Of a DNA stretch of 64,000 nt, positions 10,501-19,310 are shown piece by piece. The translations under genes and the position numbers were made by a program. The stretch lies in contig CAZYHZ010000008.1 of assembly GCA_964647625.1 (NCBI GenBank), positions 1 to 64,000 of the forward strand. The letters run 5' to 3'. The DNA comes from DASRJG01 sp964647625 (GTDB taxonomy: Bacteria; Acidobacteriota; Polarisedimenticolia; Polarisedimenticolales; DASRJG01). Positions within the stretch are counted from its first letter, which is position 1. Each line of letters opens with the position of its first letter. The notes under the pieces are model-generated. The model was not told the origin of the DNA. It saw only the letters and a program-made list of their open reading frames with translations, and made no database searches.

Positions 10501-10727
10501 AGGAGCTTCCAGCCCCAAGCGGCTCCGGCCTGGACGTCATCGGACTCGTTCGTGGCACCGGGCGGTGGGATCGACTTGGTGAGGTTCGCATTTTTCCGTG
10601 CGGATTTGGCAGGCTTGGTTGCCGCCCGTTCGCCGCCCGGCACCGTGACGCTCGCCAAAGCGGTGGCGACAAGCACGGCGAAGACAAAGAAAACCTTTTC
10701 GTGTACGACCACAGGTCGAGCGTTCAT
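7560..10727 (-). CDS. Large secreted BNR/sortilin-type beta-propeller protein
   Basis: 1055 residues, ATG at 10727 with an AAGGGG ribosome site. The N-terminus is a signal peptide (FFVFAVLVATALASVT). From ~residue 130 to 900 there are repeated propeller blades with Asp-box/BNR signatures (STDGGATWTQL, VTRNQGTSWTLLGG, SVDGAASWNVAG) and blades ending in VYVAVG or IYAAVGG, as in sortilin/VPS10 and exo-sialidase-like propellers. The last ~120 residues form an FnIII-like module (VDLTWDPSSCPNPDVDLFWG ... GIWFVLAGTD) that ends in TVATCP-stop, the same Cys-Pro tail as six other secreted genes here. It is extracellular; carbohydrate binding or hydrolysis is possible, but no catalytic residues can be assigned. 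Confidence 0.85.
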   Translation of the reverse strand: MNARPVVVHEKVFFVFAVLVATALASVTVPGGERAATKPAKSARKNANLTKSIPPPGATNESDDVQAGAAWGWKLLTYPKTTIPSEAFTKARGWIRSNITDGRPWPDAKKGLPQSSGTTKSSLTVDSGDWTFLGPRPIDESTKPAGGYSFGLVSGRFNGIAIDKRTTGTPGAIVAYAAAASGGVWKSTNCCSSASTWSPLWDNGVAATQAAGAIELDPNNQSIVYAGTGDYDGAAGSSGDQFGEGIMRSTDGGATWTQLASSVFTPFAAGSPIYGDSNISVLRVDPNNSQTILAGTSHDLYISHDAAATWAICSFGANPVNPVTGAGGAANQITDILLDSNANPTVVYVAVGVRNSSINGDNGVYKGTIPATGCPSLTLMANGWPANTGNGTGGATAVGRIKLAGSRGNGTNSLTVYAQVHNVASGNALGTWVTRNQGTSWTLLGGSADANYKDCTATATNEGQDWYNLFLIADPGNDKTLYIGRTSLYKATVDAGYANVTLQNLANVYTPTCPGQGGLHPDQHGVAWISGTGATSQFLVGNDGGIYTSNGAPTGFQNLNQTINATQFYAGQTGPNFAGGAAQIVFAGAQDNGHASWDSSQPVTVWQSRTTTGDGFFTAFDALAGTLTAGNWYAEAPNGNFVRSTTGAAGAFTSGALPWITANDRPAWAAPFRVDTLHCSATNCSNVIFGSAHLWSSVDGAASWNVAGVYDVTKGAGSITALDIARSDPGSVIVGTSDGEVNVATGVFTGANCTAAAANTASFSCAANANPSWFYATNFNAVLPNRAILGVTFDPTVNGRIYAAVGGFNENTPSTPGHVFLGAWNGSSWVWYDRTGNLPDIPATSVMVNPANINEVFVGTYMGFYYTDAIGATPPVWYRYQYGMPDTRVNYLAVDRGPAGSPLASTTLTAFTFGRGAYAIRLPGSTSSFPPHEVPATMTAKRNTTTPANVDLTWDPSSCPNPDVDLFWGNLTGSPSGFATITGASCHLGTSGTATNVALPAPPAGSGIWFVLAGTDDIHSTISSFGRTSNGSPEAFTGWNALCTETVQSTVATCP

Positions 10728-10904
10728 CGGTGTTCCCCTTCGCGCGGCGCCAGCGCCAGATCCTCGCGAGCTGCGAAAAGGCCCCCCGGCTCGTATTTTA
10801 CGGTGAGGACCGTCCGGAAACGACCGGATTCTCGGCTCGGCCTCGCGGACCGAGGACTACGGCAACCGCGGGCGCTCAACCGTGCACCGCCACCAGCTGG
10901 TGCC

Positions 10905-13535
10905 TCACGGCACGCAGTACACGGTGTAGACGTCGGTCGCCGAGCCGTTTCCTTGCGCGATGGAAAAGTTCGGGCAAGCGAGGCCGTCGCTGCACGAAGG
11001 ACGCCCGGCCACGACGGACGGGTTGGAGATCTCGAGCTCGGAGCAGTCCGGCGGCTGGACGCCATCGCCGTTCGGACCGCCCACGCCGACGCAGCTCGAA
11101 TAGCCCGAGCCATGGGAACTGACCTGCCAGTGATCGCCGAGGGCTCCCACACGGACGATGTCGCCGGTCGGCGCATTGACGCTGACGGTGCAGTTACCCG
11201 ATCCCGCCGAAATGGTGCCTTGGTGCGTCGTCCCGTCGGGCGCGTGATACGTGGGCCACTCGGCATCCTGCAAACACTCCGCAAAGTGCCACTCGTCGAT
11301 GCTCGTGCTGCAGCTCCCGTTGTAGGGGACGTCAAAGCCTCGCGCGGGATACACGTCTTGACAGGGTGGGTATGGAGAGACGCACCCCGGGTCGTTCGAG
11401 AAGCAGAGTATGAAGCACGAAGGGTGGGCGAGCGTGCACTGCTGAGGATGCGTGGAGGGGTCGCAGCCTTGCGGGCTATTGAGAAGCACGCCCGCGGGAA
11501 CCGGCTGGTAGACTCCGGAATGTCCGGTCTGCACGTTGTAGTTGTCCGGCTGGCATCCGCCGCTCGTGCAGCAAGCCGGTGCGCCCGGAGTCGAGCACGA
11601 TTGCGGGTCGAATGTCGAGGTGGGCGGGGGTCCGCTTCGCCCGCAGCCGAAGCCTCGCGTGCTCACCAGGAACGAGTACATCTGAGCCGTGCAGCCGCCG
11701 GTGCTGATGTCGAACGACCGGTTCGCCGTGAAGCCGAAGTGGTTGTCGATGGCGTGCAAGACCGCGCCGGGAACCGCGGCGCCGGACGTGCCGGTAAAAA
11801 CGCAACCGCTGAACGTCGCCGTGCCGTTGGTCGTGAGCTGGCTGAGCGGGCAGCCGGAGATCGTGTATTGATACGTGTCCGGCTCGCAGCAGAAGACTCC
11901 GAAAATGTAGTTCGGGGGCGGGCAGGTTCCGGTGTTGAACGTGCACTGCCCTTGCGTCACCGGACCGCCCGGGCTGATCGTGACGAGATCGCCGGTGAAG
12001 CCGGTGCCCTGCCCGGCGCTGTCCACGACGGAAACGGTGAAGGGCGGGGCCGCGTGGCCTCCGGGCACCGGCGAGAACCCGTCCGGCAGATTGAACGCGA
12101 GCTGCGCCGGCACCGGGGTCACGCAGCTGCCCGCTTCGCAGGTCTCCCCCGCCGCGCAGGCGCTGCCACACTGACCGCAGTTGGCGGCGTCGGTCTGCGT
12201 GTTCGCGCAAGAGTTCGAACACTGGGTATATCCGCTCGCGCACGTTCCGCAGTTGACGCCCAGGGCCCCGGTCGGGCAGAAGCACGAATAGCCGCCGCTC
12301 GATCCCGACGCGCAGGTACCGCCGTTTGCGCAAGGGTTTCCTGCACCCGCCGTGCACACACCCGCCAGGCAGAGGTCGGGCTGCGTGCAGCCGTTGCTGT
12401 CGTCGCAGCTCGTCCCATCGAGGGCATTCGGGTTCGAGCAGCCTCCCGTCGCCGGGTTGCAGGCGCCGGCGACATGGCATGGGTCGGACGGGGTGCAGAT
12501 CACCGGGTTCGTCCCCGTGCAGGCGCCGGACTGACACGTGTCGCTCTGCGTGCAGGCATTGCCGTCGTTGCAGCTCGTCCCGTCGGCCGCGTTCGGGTTC
12601 GAGCAGGCTCCCGTAGACGTGTTGCACGTGCCGGCGACGTGGCATGGATCGCTGGCGGAACACGTGACGGGATTCGCCCCGGTGCATGCACCCGACTGGC
12701 AGGTGTCGGTTCGGGTGCAGGCGTTGCCGTCGTTGCACGACGTTCCGTTGGCCTTCGCCGGGTTCGAACAGACACCCGTCGCTGTGTTGCACGTGCCGAC
12801 GACGTGGCACTGATCGCTGGCGGTGCAGGCGACTTGATTCTCGCCGGTGCAGGTGCCGTTCAGGCAGTAATCGATTCGCGTGCAGGCGTTGCCGTCGTTG
12901 CACGAGGTCCCGTTGCCCTTCGCCGGGTTCGAGCAGACCCCCGTCGACGCACTACACGTCCCCGCGAAATGACATTGATCGGATGCCGCGCAGATCACCG
13001 GATTCGCCCCTGCGCAGACGCCCGCCTGGCACGTGTCGGTCCGGGTACAGGCATTACCGTCGTTGCATGACGTCCCGTTCGCCTTCGCCGGGTTCGAACA
13101 GACTCCGGTGGAAGAGCTACACGTCCCGACGTTGTGACACTGATCGGCCGCCGTGCACACGACCGGATTCGCCCCCGTGCAGGTTCCGTTTTGGCACGTA
13201 TCGGTCCGGGTACAGGCGTTGCCGTCATTGCATGCCGTGCCGCTCGCCACGCCGCTAAACGCGGTCGTGCTCACCGCCGGCTGGCAAGACTGGCACTGGT
13301 TTGCGGGGTTGAGCGCGCCGCTCGTGTAGAACGTGCCCCCGATCCGACAGCCCGGCTCGCATCGATTAATACCACTGACCGGCTGGCAGACGAGGCCCGC
13401 ACAGCACTGGCTGTCCTTGGTGCACTTCGATTGCGACAGCGGAGCCGCCGGCTTGCAGAGATCCTCGGCAAGCGCAGGGACCGCCACAACGAAAGACAGA
13501 ACACCGAGCACGAGCAACCAAGGCTTCCGCAGCAT
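10905..13535 (-). CDS. Secreted protein with tandem myxococcal-type Cys-rich repeats and EGF-like segments
   Basis: 876 residues from the ATG at 13535, chosen because GGGAGGT lies just upstream and a signal peptide (MLRKPWLLVLGVLSFVVAVPALA) follows at once. The open frame continues further upstream, but that part overlaps the promoter side of the next gene. After a Cys-rich head (CTKDSQCCAGLVCQ), about seven tandem units of ~55 residues follow (CNDGNACTRTDTC ... NPVVCTAADQCH ... GTC...TGVCSNPAKANGTS). Next are an EGF-like CANGGTCASG...CFCPTG segment and a Stig1-like CSNSCANTQTDAANCGQCGSAC unit. The C-terminal ~350 residues are rich in Cys, Pro and Gly, of unknown fold, and end YCVP. The repeats resemble the Cys-rich repeats common in Myxococcota surface proteins. 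Probably an extracellular adhesive or structural protein. Confidence 0.85.
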   Translation of the reverse strand: MLRKPWLLVLGVLSFVVAVPALAEDLCKPAAPLSQSKCTKDSQCCAGLVCQPVSGINRCEPGCRIGGTFYTSGALNPANQCQSCQPAVSTTAFSGVASGTACNDGNACTRTDTCQNGTCTGANPVVCTAADQCHNVGTCSSSTGVCSNPAKANGTSCNDGNACTRTDTCQAGVCAGANPVICAASDQCHFAGTCSASTGVCSNPAKGNGTSCNDGNACTRIDYCLNGTCTGENQVACTASDQCHVVGTCNTATGVCSNPAKANGTSCNDGNACTRTDTCQSGACTGANPVTCSASDPCHVAGTCNTSTGACSNPNAADGTSCNDGNACTQSDTCQSGACTGTNPVICTPSDPCHVAGACNPATGGCSNPNALDGTSCDDSNGCTQPDLCLAGVCTAGAGNPCANGGTCASGSSGGYSCFCPTGALGVNCGTCASGYTQCSNSCANTQTDAANCGQCGSACAAGETCEAGSCVTPVPAQLAFNLPDGFSPVPGGHAAPPFTVSVVDSAGQGTGFTGDLVTISPGGPVTQGQCTFNTGTCPPPNYIFGVFCCEPDTYQYTISGCPLSQLTTNGTATFSGCVFTGTSGAAVPGAVLHAIDNHFGFTANRSFDISTGGCTAQMYSFLVSTRGFGCGRSGPPPTSTFDPQSCSTPGAPACCTSGGCQPDNYNVQTGHSGVYQPVPAGVLLNSPQGCDPSTHPQQCTLAHPSCFILCFSNDPGCVSPYPPCQDVYPARGFDVPYNGSCSTSIDEWHFAECLQDAEWPTYHAPDGTTHQGTISAGSGNCTVSVNAPTGDIVRVGALGDHWQVSSHGSGYSSCVGVGGPNGDGVQPPDCSELEISNPSVVAGRPSCSDGLACPNFSIAQGNGSATDVYTVYCVP

Positions 13536-13820
13536 CGAACGGACCTCCCGCGCGGATCTTGCGTCCGCAGCCCTGTCCCCAATCCGTAAACCGGGTGAAA
13601 CTACGCCGAAAAGCGTTGGATGCACAGGTAATTCCGTCGCGGCACATGAACTCGAGGGAACTTGGACTTGTTTCGAACAATTCGTGCGTTTCCACACGTT
13701 CAAGTCTCGTGAGGATTCCTCGATGGCAGCAAACACTCCCACGCCGTAATGTCGTCTTCGATGATCGCGACGCTGCGCCTGCGAATTGAGGACCCTCGTC
13801 ACGAGACAAGGAGAGCTCCC

Positions 13821-14837
13821 ATGACCACCATGATTCGCCGAGCCGTCGAGCTGGCCAAGATCACGAAGGAGGCCGCCCTCCGTGTGCGCTCCGCCGTCCG
13901 CCCCATTTTCATCGTGACGTCGTTCTCGGTGATGACGTTCGCCCCCGGAGCGCTGGCCAACGATCCCGTGAGCATCGTCGTGTCGTTCAACCCGGCGGCC
14001 AGACAGCTGCCTGAGGGACTCACCACGGACAACCGGGGCAATTTCTACGTTACGTTCGTTGCCCCACGGTCGGAGGTCGTCCAGATCAGGCCGGACGGAT
14101 CCGAGTCGGTCGTGGCCGATCTGGGGTTCGGAGGACTGGGCCTGCTGGGTTTGGCCACCGATGCGAGCGGACACATCTACGTGTGCGCTTCGACGTTCGA
14201 CCCCGCAACTCGTGGAATCTACCGACTCTCCGATGGCACCGCGACGAGATTGCCAGGCACCGGTTCGATCTTGTTCCCCAATGGAATCGCGTTCGATCGG
14301 CAAGGCGACCTCTTTGTCGCCGACTCGATCGGCGGGGCCGTGTGGGAAATCCCGCGTGGAGGTTCGGCGAAAATTTGGGCGCAAAGCCCGCTCCTCGAGG
14401 GCACCGGGATCTTGAACTTCGGTTTCCCGGTCGGAGCGAACGGGATCGCAATGCGAGATCATTCATTCATCGTGACCAACACCGAGAAGGGTCAGTTGAT
14501 AAGCATCCCTGTGCGTTCGGATGGCACTGCAGGAGATCCGAGCTTGCTGCTGCAGGATCCGGCCTTGTTCGGAGCAGACGGCCTGGCGATCGACGTGTTC
14601 GGGAGAATCTACGTAGCGGCCATCTTCCAGAGCACCATCGTGGAGGTCGACGGGAGCTCGATCCGGACGATCGCCGACGCGAGCGATGGGATCAATCAGG
14701 CATCGAGCCTGGCCTTCGGCACTGGCGTCGATGACCACCTGAGCCTTTACGCGGTCAACTTCGGCGCGTTCTCGCCAGCGCCGACGCCGGCGCTGTTGCA
14801 AATCGCCGTTGGCGTGCCCGGAAGACCGCTGCCCTGA
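13821..14837 (+). CDS. Secreted SMP-30/NHL-like beta-propeller protein
   Basis: 338 residues, ATG at 13821 behind an AGGAGA ribosome site. A long N-terminal leader (RPIFIVTSFSVMTFAPGALA) predicts export. The body consists of repeated strands of the type LPEGLTTDNRGNFYVTF, GLLGLATDASGHIYV, FPNGIAFDRQGDLFVADS and GADGLAIDVFGRIYVAAI. These are the blades of SMP-30/gluconolactonase or NHL-type six-bladed propellers. No metal-binding catalytic set can be assigned with confidence, so a lactonase function is only a possibility. It is divergent from the Cys-rich repeat gene and is followed by a leader repeat. Confidence 0.8.
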   Translation: MTTMIRRAVELAKITKEAALRVRSAVRPIFIVTSFSVMTFAPGALANDPVSIVVSFNPAARQLPEGLTTDNRGNFYVTFVAPRSEVVQIRPDGSESVVADLGFGGLGLLGLATDASGHIYVCASTFDPATRGIYRLSDGTATRLPGTGSILFPNGIAFDRQGDLFVADSIGGAVWEIPRGGSAKIWAQSPLLEGTGILNFGFPVGANGIAMRDHSFIVTNTEKGQLISIPVRSDGTAGDPSLLLQDPALFGADGLAIDVFGRIYVAAIFQSTIVEVDGSSIRTIADASDGINQASSLAFGTGVDDHLSLYAVNFGAFSPAPTPALLQIAVGVPGRPLP

Positions 14838-14880
14838 CAGCGGACACGGCCGGTGTTCGCTGCACTGAGTGCAAGTTCGA

Positions 14881-15152
14881 CCTGTGGGCTGGTAGCGAGG
14901 GACCGCTATGAACCATTACCAATAATAATGAGACCGCTGAATCGATACTTGGCAGGAATGAGGTGGGCGGCCTAGGAGGCGCCAGGGGTCGGCTACCCTC
15001 CCGAGCATCATTATTGGTGTGGCCGACATGTGTCGACACCGTGCCAGCCGCCCGGCTGCCCGCCTTGCTGGGCCGCGGATCGGCCACGGTGAAAGCGACG
15101 CGAATCGTCCAGATGCCGACGCTCACAAGTCAGAGCGAGGCGTAAGCTCTGC
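14881..15152 (+). repeat. Array leader repeat, copy D (solo, degenerate)
   Basis: One of four related ~260 bp repeats; the others start at 27589, 33892 and 51872. The first ~95 bp encode a peptide tail ending PLNRYLAGMRWAA and a TAG stop at 14973-14975. The four copies differ largely at synonymous positions, so this part was once a gene end. The rest holds CATCATTATTGGTG, a GCCGAC/GTCGAC palindrome and the promoter-like GAGGCGTAAGCT box at 15138-15149. Here it precedes only a small membrane gene and a BON remnant, with no recombinase. Confidence 0.7.
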
Positions 15153-15212
15153 GAGGACTGATTTCAGGGCCGGGGTGCTCCGGCGCGCGCCCCACAGCGG
15201 CGGAAGGAACCC

Positions 15213-15599
15213 ATGAAGACGGCCATCGCATTTGGGATGCTTGCGTCGAACATTGTCTGTGCGGGGCAGATCTATCTCGTGATGCACCGGCGCGATTGGG
15301 ATTCCGCGACGACCCACCTCCAGTACATCACGCTGCTGTCGTGCGTCGTGATGGGCGTGGTCGCGGCACGATTAGGGCTTGAGAAATCGCGCGGCCTCAT
15401 TCCACCGACAATTGCGTTGTTGCTCACTTGGATTTCGTATGTTCCCGCAGCAACAATCTCTTTTCGGCAGTTTTACTCGGGGTATTTCGCCAACGTGGCG
15501 CCGTTCATCATGCTGCTCCCAACCACGGTCCTGGTGCTTCTTGCTTGGTTTTTGGCTGCGCCAGGCCACGCGATACCGGCGAAGTTGATCGGGCCGTGA
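15213..15599 (+). CDS. Small four-helix membrane protein
   Basis: 128 residues with a GGAAGG ribosome site before the ATG. Four hydrophobic segments (IAFGMLASNIVCAGQIYLVM, ITLLSCVVMGVVAARLG, IPPTIALLLTWISYVPAATI, PFIMLLPTTVLVLLAWFLA) suggest an integral inner-membrane protein. No family is recognised. It is the first gene after leader copy D and the GAGGCGTAAGCT box, so it occupies the position of a cassette gene. Its stop overlaps the next start as GTGA. Confidence 0.6.
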   Translation: MKTAIAFGMLASNIVCAGQIYLVMHRRDWDSATTHLQYITLLSCVVMGVVAARLGLEKSRGLIPPTIALLLTWISYVPAATISFRQFYSGYFANVAPFIMLLPTTVLVLLAWFLAAPGHAIPAKLIGP

Positions 15600-15766
15600 G
15601 TGCCGCTGTGCCGGATATCGTGGATCTCCAAGTGGCGGCGGCAAAGGGCGGTGTGGTCGTGATCTCAGGTGTCGTCTCCTCCATGGAGGAGCAGCGACGC
15701 GCGGAAGCCGCGGCGCGAAGCGTCCAGGCCGTTCAGCGACTCATCGTCAAGCTCACCGTGAGGTAG
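15596..15766 (+). CDS. Short BON-domain-like protein or remnant
   Basis: 56 residues from a GTG that overlaps the preceding stop by four bases (GTGA). The segment AAKGGVVVISGVVSSMEEQ followed by RAEAAARSVQAVQRLIVKLTV has the pattern of the second half of a BON domain (value-G-x-V-x-S ... A...A..V.GV..V). BON domains bind phospholipid or act in osmotic-shock proteins such as OsmY. The usual first helix and strand are missing, so this may be a truncated gene translated by coupling to the membrane protein. Confidence 0.4.
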   Translation: MSAAVPDIVDLQVAAAKGGVVVISGVVSSMEEQRRAEAAARSVQAVQRLIVKLTVR

Positions 15767-15812
15767 ATTCCGCGCCGCGGGCACCGAGCTGCGGGGACGG
15801 CGGGCGTTCCGG

Positions 15813-17909
15813 CTATGCCTTCAGGCGACGCTTTCCGAGCGAGGCCACCGCCGTGAGGAGGTCGGATGGATCGATCGGTTTGACGAAGTGCTCCGCAAAT
15901 CCGGCTTCGAGCGCCCGTTCTCGATCCGCGATCGTGCCGAATGCAGTCAGCGCGATCACGGGAGTCGTGCCGCCTCGATCGGGAGAGAGCGCGCGAACGG
16001 CTCGCACGAGCTCGTAGCCATCCTGATGCGGCATTCGAATGTCGCTGACGACGACGTCGGGGCGCTGGTGGTGGATGGCTTCGATCGCCTCTCGAGCGGA
16101 TCTCACGGACGCCACCTCCGCCCCATGGTCCTGAAGGATTCGACGTATGGGCTCGCGAGCCTCGGCCTGGTCATCCACGACGAGAACCTTCGTCCCGCTC
16201 AGGGCGAGTGACGGAACGCGCCGCAGGGTGGAGACCGCCGGCTCGGTCGAGCACGTGCCGGCGACGAGGGGCAGCGAAACGGTGAAAGTCGCCCCGTATC
16301 CCTCTCCGGCGCTTTGCGCGGAGATCGTCCCTCCATGGAGCTCGACGAGCTGCTTGGCGATCGCCAGACCGAGCCCGAGGCCGCCCGTCCCGTGGCGCTC
16401 CGCGGAATCGCTCTGCCTGAAGCGATCGAAGATATATGGGAGCGCTCCCGGGTCGATGCCCTGTCCGGTGTCGCTCACGCTGATCTCGGCGTGGGAATCG
16501 ACGCGGCACAGTCCGACGCGGATCGTGCCGCCTGCGGGAGTGAACTTGATGGCGTTCGACAGCAGGTTGTCGAGCACCTGCTGGACGCGGGCGGCATCCC
16601 CCGAGATGACGAGCGGATCGAGTCCACACCCGGTATCGATTCGAACCGTTTTTCCTTCGGATTCGAGCCTGGCGGAGCCGACCGCGGCCTCGATTTCGCT
16701 GCCCAGGTTCACCGCGCCGAGCCGGAGCGACAACTTTCCCGTCGAGATGCGTTGAACGTCGAGCAAATCGGATATCAGTTGGGCCTGCATTCTCGCATTC
16801 TTGGAGATGATCTCGACGCCCTCGCGCCGGTCGTCGTCGCCGAGGCCCGGGCGCTTCAGAAGCTCCGCCCACCCGGCGATGGCGTTCAGCGGCGTCCTCA
16901 ACTCGTGGGAGAGCACCGCAATGAACTCCGTCTTGCGACGGTTGGAAGCATCGAGCTCGTCGGAGTGCTGGCGCAGCTTGCTCTCGAGCTCACGAAGCCT
17001 CGTCGAGTTGAAGTAGTAGCAGATCACGCCGAACCGGCCATCGGGCATCGTGATGCGGTGCAGCTCCCATTCGTAGCCTTCGACCGTGCCCGTATCGGCC
17101 CGACAATGCAAGAAATCGGTGGAGAGGAATGGCTCGCCGGTCACCAGCGCCTCGCGAAACCGGGCGATGATCTGAGCGGCAACCTCCTCCGGCCACAGGA
17201 CGTGCATCGCCTCCTCGAAAGGACGACCGATCACCGGGCGCACGTTGATGAAGGCGCCCTCCTGCGAGGCGGTATTCATGTGGGCTATGCGGAAGTCGGC
17301 ATCGACGATGTACATCCCGAAGGGACAGCGCTCGACCAACTTGGCCAGCGTTGCTTGCGTGTGACGGGCGGAATCTTCAACGCGACGACGCTCGATCATG
17401 TCGGCGGCCAGGCGGGCCAATACATCGAGCAGCCGCAAGACCCGCTCGTCCGGGCGGTGCGGTCGGGAGAAATGCGTCGATATCATGCCGACGACTTGTC
17501 CCGAGGTGGTCCGTAACGGCGTCGATTGGACGGCGCGGACTCCGGCGTCGATCAACACACCGAGCGAGGCTTGTCCGGTGAAGATCTCACTGCGGGTCAC
17601 ATCCTCCACGATCATGCGCGTGGACGCCCGAGCAGCCGCGCCGCACGCGGCGGCACTATCGGGGCGCACACACGCAAAATGGTTGAGGAATGGTTCGCTG
17701 AATCCCCGGTGCGCCGCAATTCGCAGGGCGCCGGATTCATCCAGCAACTGAACGTTGCCCTTGTCCGCTCCGGAAAGCGCGATTGCCGCTTCGAGTATCT
17801 CGTGGACGCAATCGCCGAACGATGCTCCCGCGGCGGAGCGCAGGGCAACCGCCTGCAGGTAATTGATCGCCTCCAGTTCGGCCTGTCGCTCGGTGCCAGA
17901 ATCGTTCAT
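15813..17909 (-). CDS. Hybrid sensor histidine kinase (GAF-PAS-HisKA-HATPase-REC)
   Basis: 698 residues from the ATG at 17909. The open frame continues upstream without domain content. Domain order: GAF (~20-170; GNVQLLDESGALRIAAHRGF), PAS (~185-300; FGMYIVDADFRIAHMNTASQ), HisKA with the phosphoacceptor His in FIAVLSHELRTPLNAIAGW, HATPase_c with the N box (LDNLLSNAIKFTP), G1 (DTGQGI) and G2 (GLGLGLAIAKQLVELHGG), then a C-terminal receiver with VLVVDDQ, the phospho-Asp in VVVSDIRMP and the Lys of HFVKP. No transmembrane helix is seen, so it is a cytosolic sensor. No separate response regulator adjoins it, so signalling probably passes through its own REC domain to a partner elsewhere. Confidence 0.93.
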   Translation of the reverse strand: MNDSGTERQAELEAINYLQAVALRSAAGASFGDCVHEILEAAIALSGADKGNVQLLDESGALRIAAHRGFSEPFLNHFACVRPDSAAACGAAARASTRMIVEDVTRSEIFTGQASLGVLIDAGVRAVQSTPLRTTSGQVVGMISTHFSRPHRPDERVLRLLDVLARLAADMIERRRVEDSARHTQATLAKLVERCPFGMYIVDADFRIAHMNTASQEGAFINVRPVIGRPFEEAMHVLWPEEVAAQIIARFREALVTGEPFLSTDFLHCRADTGTVEGYEWELHRITMPDGRFGVICYYFNSTRLRELESKLRQHSDELDASNRRKTEFIAVLSHELRTPLNAIAGWAELLKRPGLGDDDRREGVEIISKNARMQAQLISDLLDVQRISTGKLSLRLGAVNLGSEIEAAVGSARLESEGKTVRIDTGCGLDPLVISGDAARVQQVLDNLLSNAIKFTPAGGTIRVGLCRVDSHAEISVSDTGQGIDPGALPYIFDRFRQSDSAERHGTGGLGLGLAIAKQLVELHGGTISAQSAGEGYGATFTVSLPLVAGTCSTEPAVSTLRRVPSLALSGTKVLVVDDQAEAREPIRRILQDHGAEVASVRSAREAIEAIHHQRPDVVVSDIRMPHQDGYELVRAVRALSPDRGGTTPVIALTAFGTIADRERALEAGFAEHFVKPIDPSDLLTAVASLGKRRLKA

Positions 17910-18068
17910 GATCGGAGACGTTCCGCCTTGACAGCAACTCCCCGCATGAAAATACCCCCAAATCGCCTCGATGCCACCGCCTCGGTTCTCGGCAGGGTTT
18001 GTCCGCCCTTCTGCTGGGCTGCGCCCGAACAACGACTGTGAAAAGTGGACAGCGAGCTGGGGTCCGAA

Positions 18069-18548
18069 TCACTTCGACTTCGGTGCCTTGAGCTTTTCCA
18101 TCGCTTGCGCCATCCCGGACAGCAGCGATGCGGGGTCGGACTCGCTATAGAAATACTTGTAGCGGTCCGCGTGCGCCTGGATCGAGGGATCGAGGGCGCC
18201 CGCCGGCGAGAGGAAGTACGTGCGCGGGATGTACTCTCCGTCCGGATTGAACTTGCCGCTCATCTCTCGGTTCTTGTCCCCGTCGATACGGATCATGACG
18301 AAGCTCTTCGATCGTTTTACGACCTCCGGATCGTGGAACACCTGGCTGTACCGGGCGCAGTGTGGGCACCACTCGGTGTAGAACAGGAGACAGACCGGCT
18401 TGTTTTCCTTCTTGGAGGCGGCGAGCCCTTCGTCGTAGGTCCGCCACGCGATGTTCGCATCGTTCCAGTCCCCTCCCGCTCGTGCAGGCTGCGCCGCAAG
18501 CAGGATGAGCAGGGACGCCATCGAGATCTTCGTGGCTAGGCTTCGCAT
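18069..18548 (-). CDS. Secreted thioredoxin-like protein
   Basis: 159 residues with an N-terminal signal peptide (MASLLILLAAQPARAGG). The mature part has the thioredoxin fold with the redox motif in LLFYTEWCPHCARYSQVF and the later cis-Pro region EYIPRTYFLSPAG. The N-terminal NDANIAWRTYDEGLAASKKENKPVC resembles the DUF953/TXNDC12-type or thioredoxin_7 family. It probably acts as a periplasmic disulfide reductase or isomerase, which fits the many Cys-rich exported proteins nearby. Both CxxC cysteines are present, unlike the thioredoxin at 31802-33118. Confidence 0.85.
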   Translation of the reverse strand: MRSLATKISMASLLILLAAQPARAGGDWNDANIAWRTYDEGLAASKKENKPVCLLFYTEWCPHCARYSQVFHDPEVVKRSKSFVMIRIDGDKNREMSGKFNPDGEYIPRTYFLSPAGALDPSIQAHADRYKYFYSESDPASLLSGMAQAMEKLKAPKSK

Positions 18549-18774
18549 GTCTCCTCAGGCTCGGCGATGCTAGCAGGGAACTCCAACTCGCGGCATACCG
18601 CGGTGACGACGTCGACACGCACCCGAGCGACGTGGAGATGTCGGGACGATTGCGTCGCGAACTCGGCCGGTACCGCCCCCCCAACGACTCCGCCCTTGAC
18701 GCGCCGGCCCCCCGAGCGTACAACCTCGATGGACACGTTCCGGGGCCGATGGGCAAGGCCGCCGGAGAGTGGGC

Positions 18775-19284
18775 ATGGCGAAAACGGCCTTCACAATCGT
18801 GTTGACGATCGCGACCCTCGCGATAGCGCTCGCGGTCGCGCCGGTCCACGCCCAATCACAATCCCAGAGCTTCGTGTTGCGGCCCGCGGTGATCGATTCC
18901 GCGGGAGGTCCGAGCGTCTCCGCCGGCCACAGGCTCGACGGCTCGCTGGGGCAAGGTGCCGTCGTCGGCTCGTCGGCCTCGCCCCATTTCATCGTGCAAT
19001 CGGGATACTGGGGGATCTTCGGATCGACCGTGACACCGGTCGTCCTCGCGGCGAACAAGACGCCGTCGATGGAAGGCGCCGTCGATCTGAGCTGGTCCGG
19101 CAACAACGCCTCGTACGATCTCTATCGAGCCGCGGGCTGCGCGACCGTATTCGCGGGCACGTTCGCGACGAGCTCGAACAACGCCTACACTGACGCGTCG
19201 CCGCCCGCGAGCCCGTTGACTTGTTACAACGTGCTCGCGGTGGCTCCGGGGCCGGTGCCTCCCGCAGGCGCCCCCGCGCCGTGA
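18775..19284 (+). CDS. Secreted protein with FnIII-like tail
   Basis: 169 residues. The ATG at 18775 lies six bases after GGAGAG; a GTG two codons earlier is an alternative. The signal peptide (FTIVLTIATLAIALAVAPVHA) is followed by a strand-rich repeat (FVLRPAVIDSAGGPSVSAGHRLDGSLGQG ... QSGYWGIF) common in secreted Acidobacteriota proteins, then an FnIII-like stretch (AVDLSWSGNNASYDLYRAAGC). It may form an operon with the next gene, 26 bp downstream. Function unknown; extracellular. Confidence 0.7.
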   Translation: MAKTAFTIVLTIATLAIALAVAPVHAQSQSQSFVLRPAVIDSAGGPSVSAGHRLDGSLGQGAVVGSSASPHFIVQSGYWGIFGSTVTPVVLAANKTPSMEGAVDLSWSGNNASYDLYRAAGCATVFAGTFATSSNNAYTDASPPASPLTCYNVLAVAPGPVPPAGAPAP

Positions 19285-19310
19285 CTCGCAGACCGGAAAA
19301 GGAGCGCCTC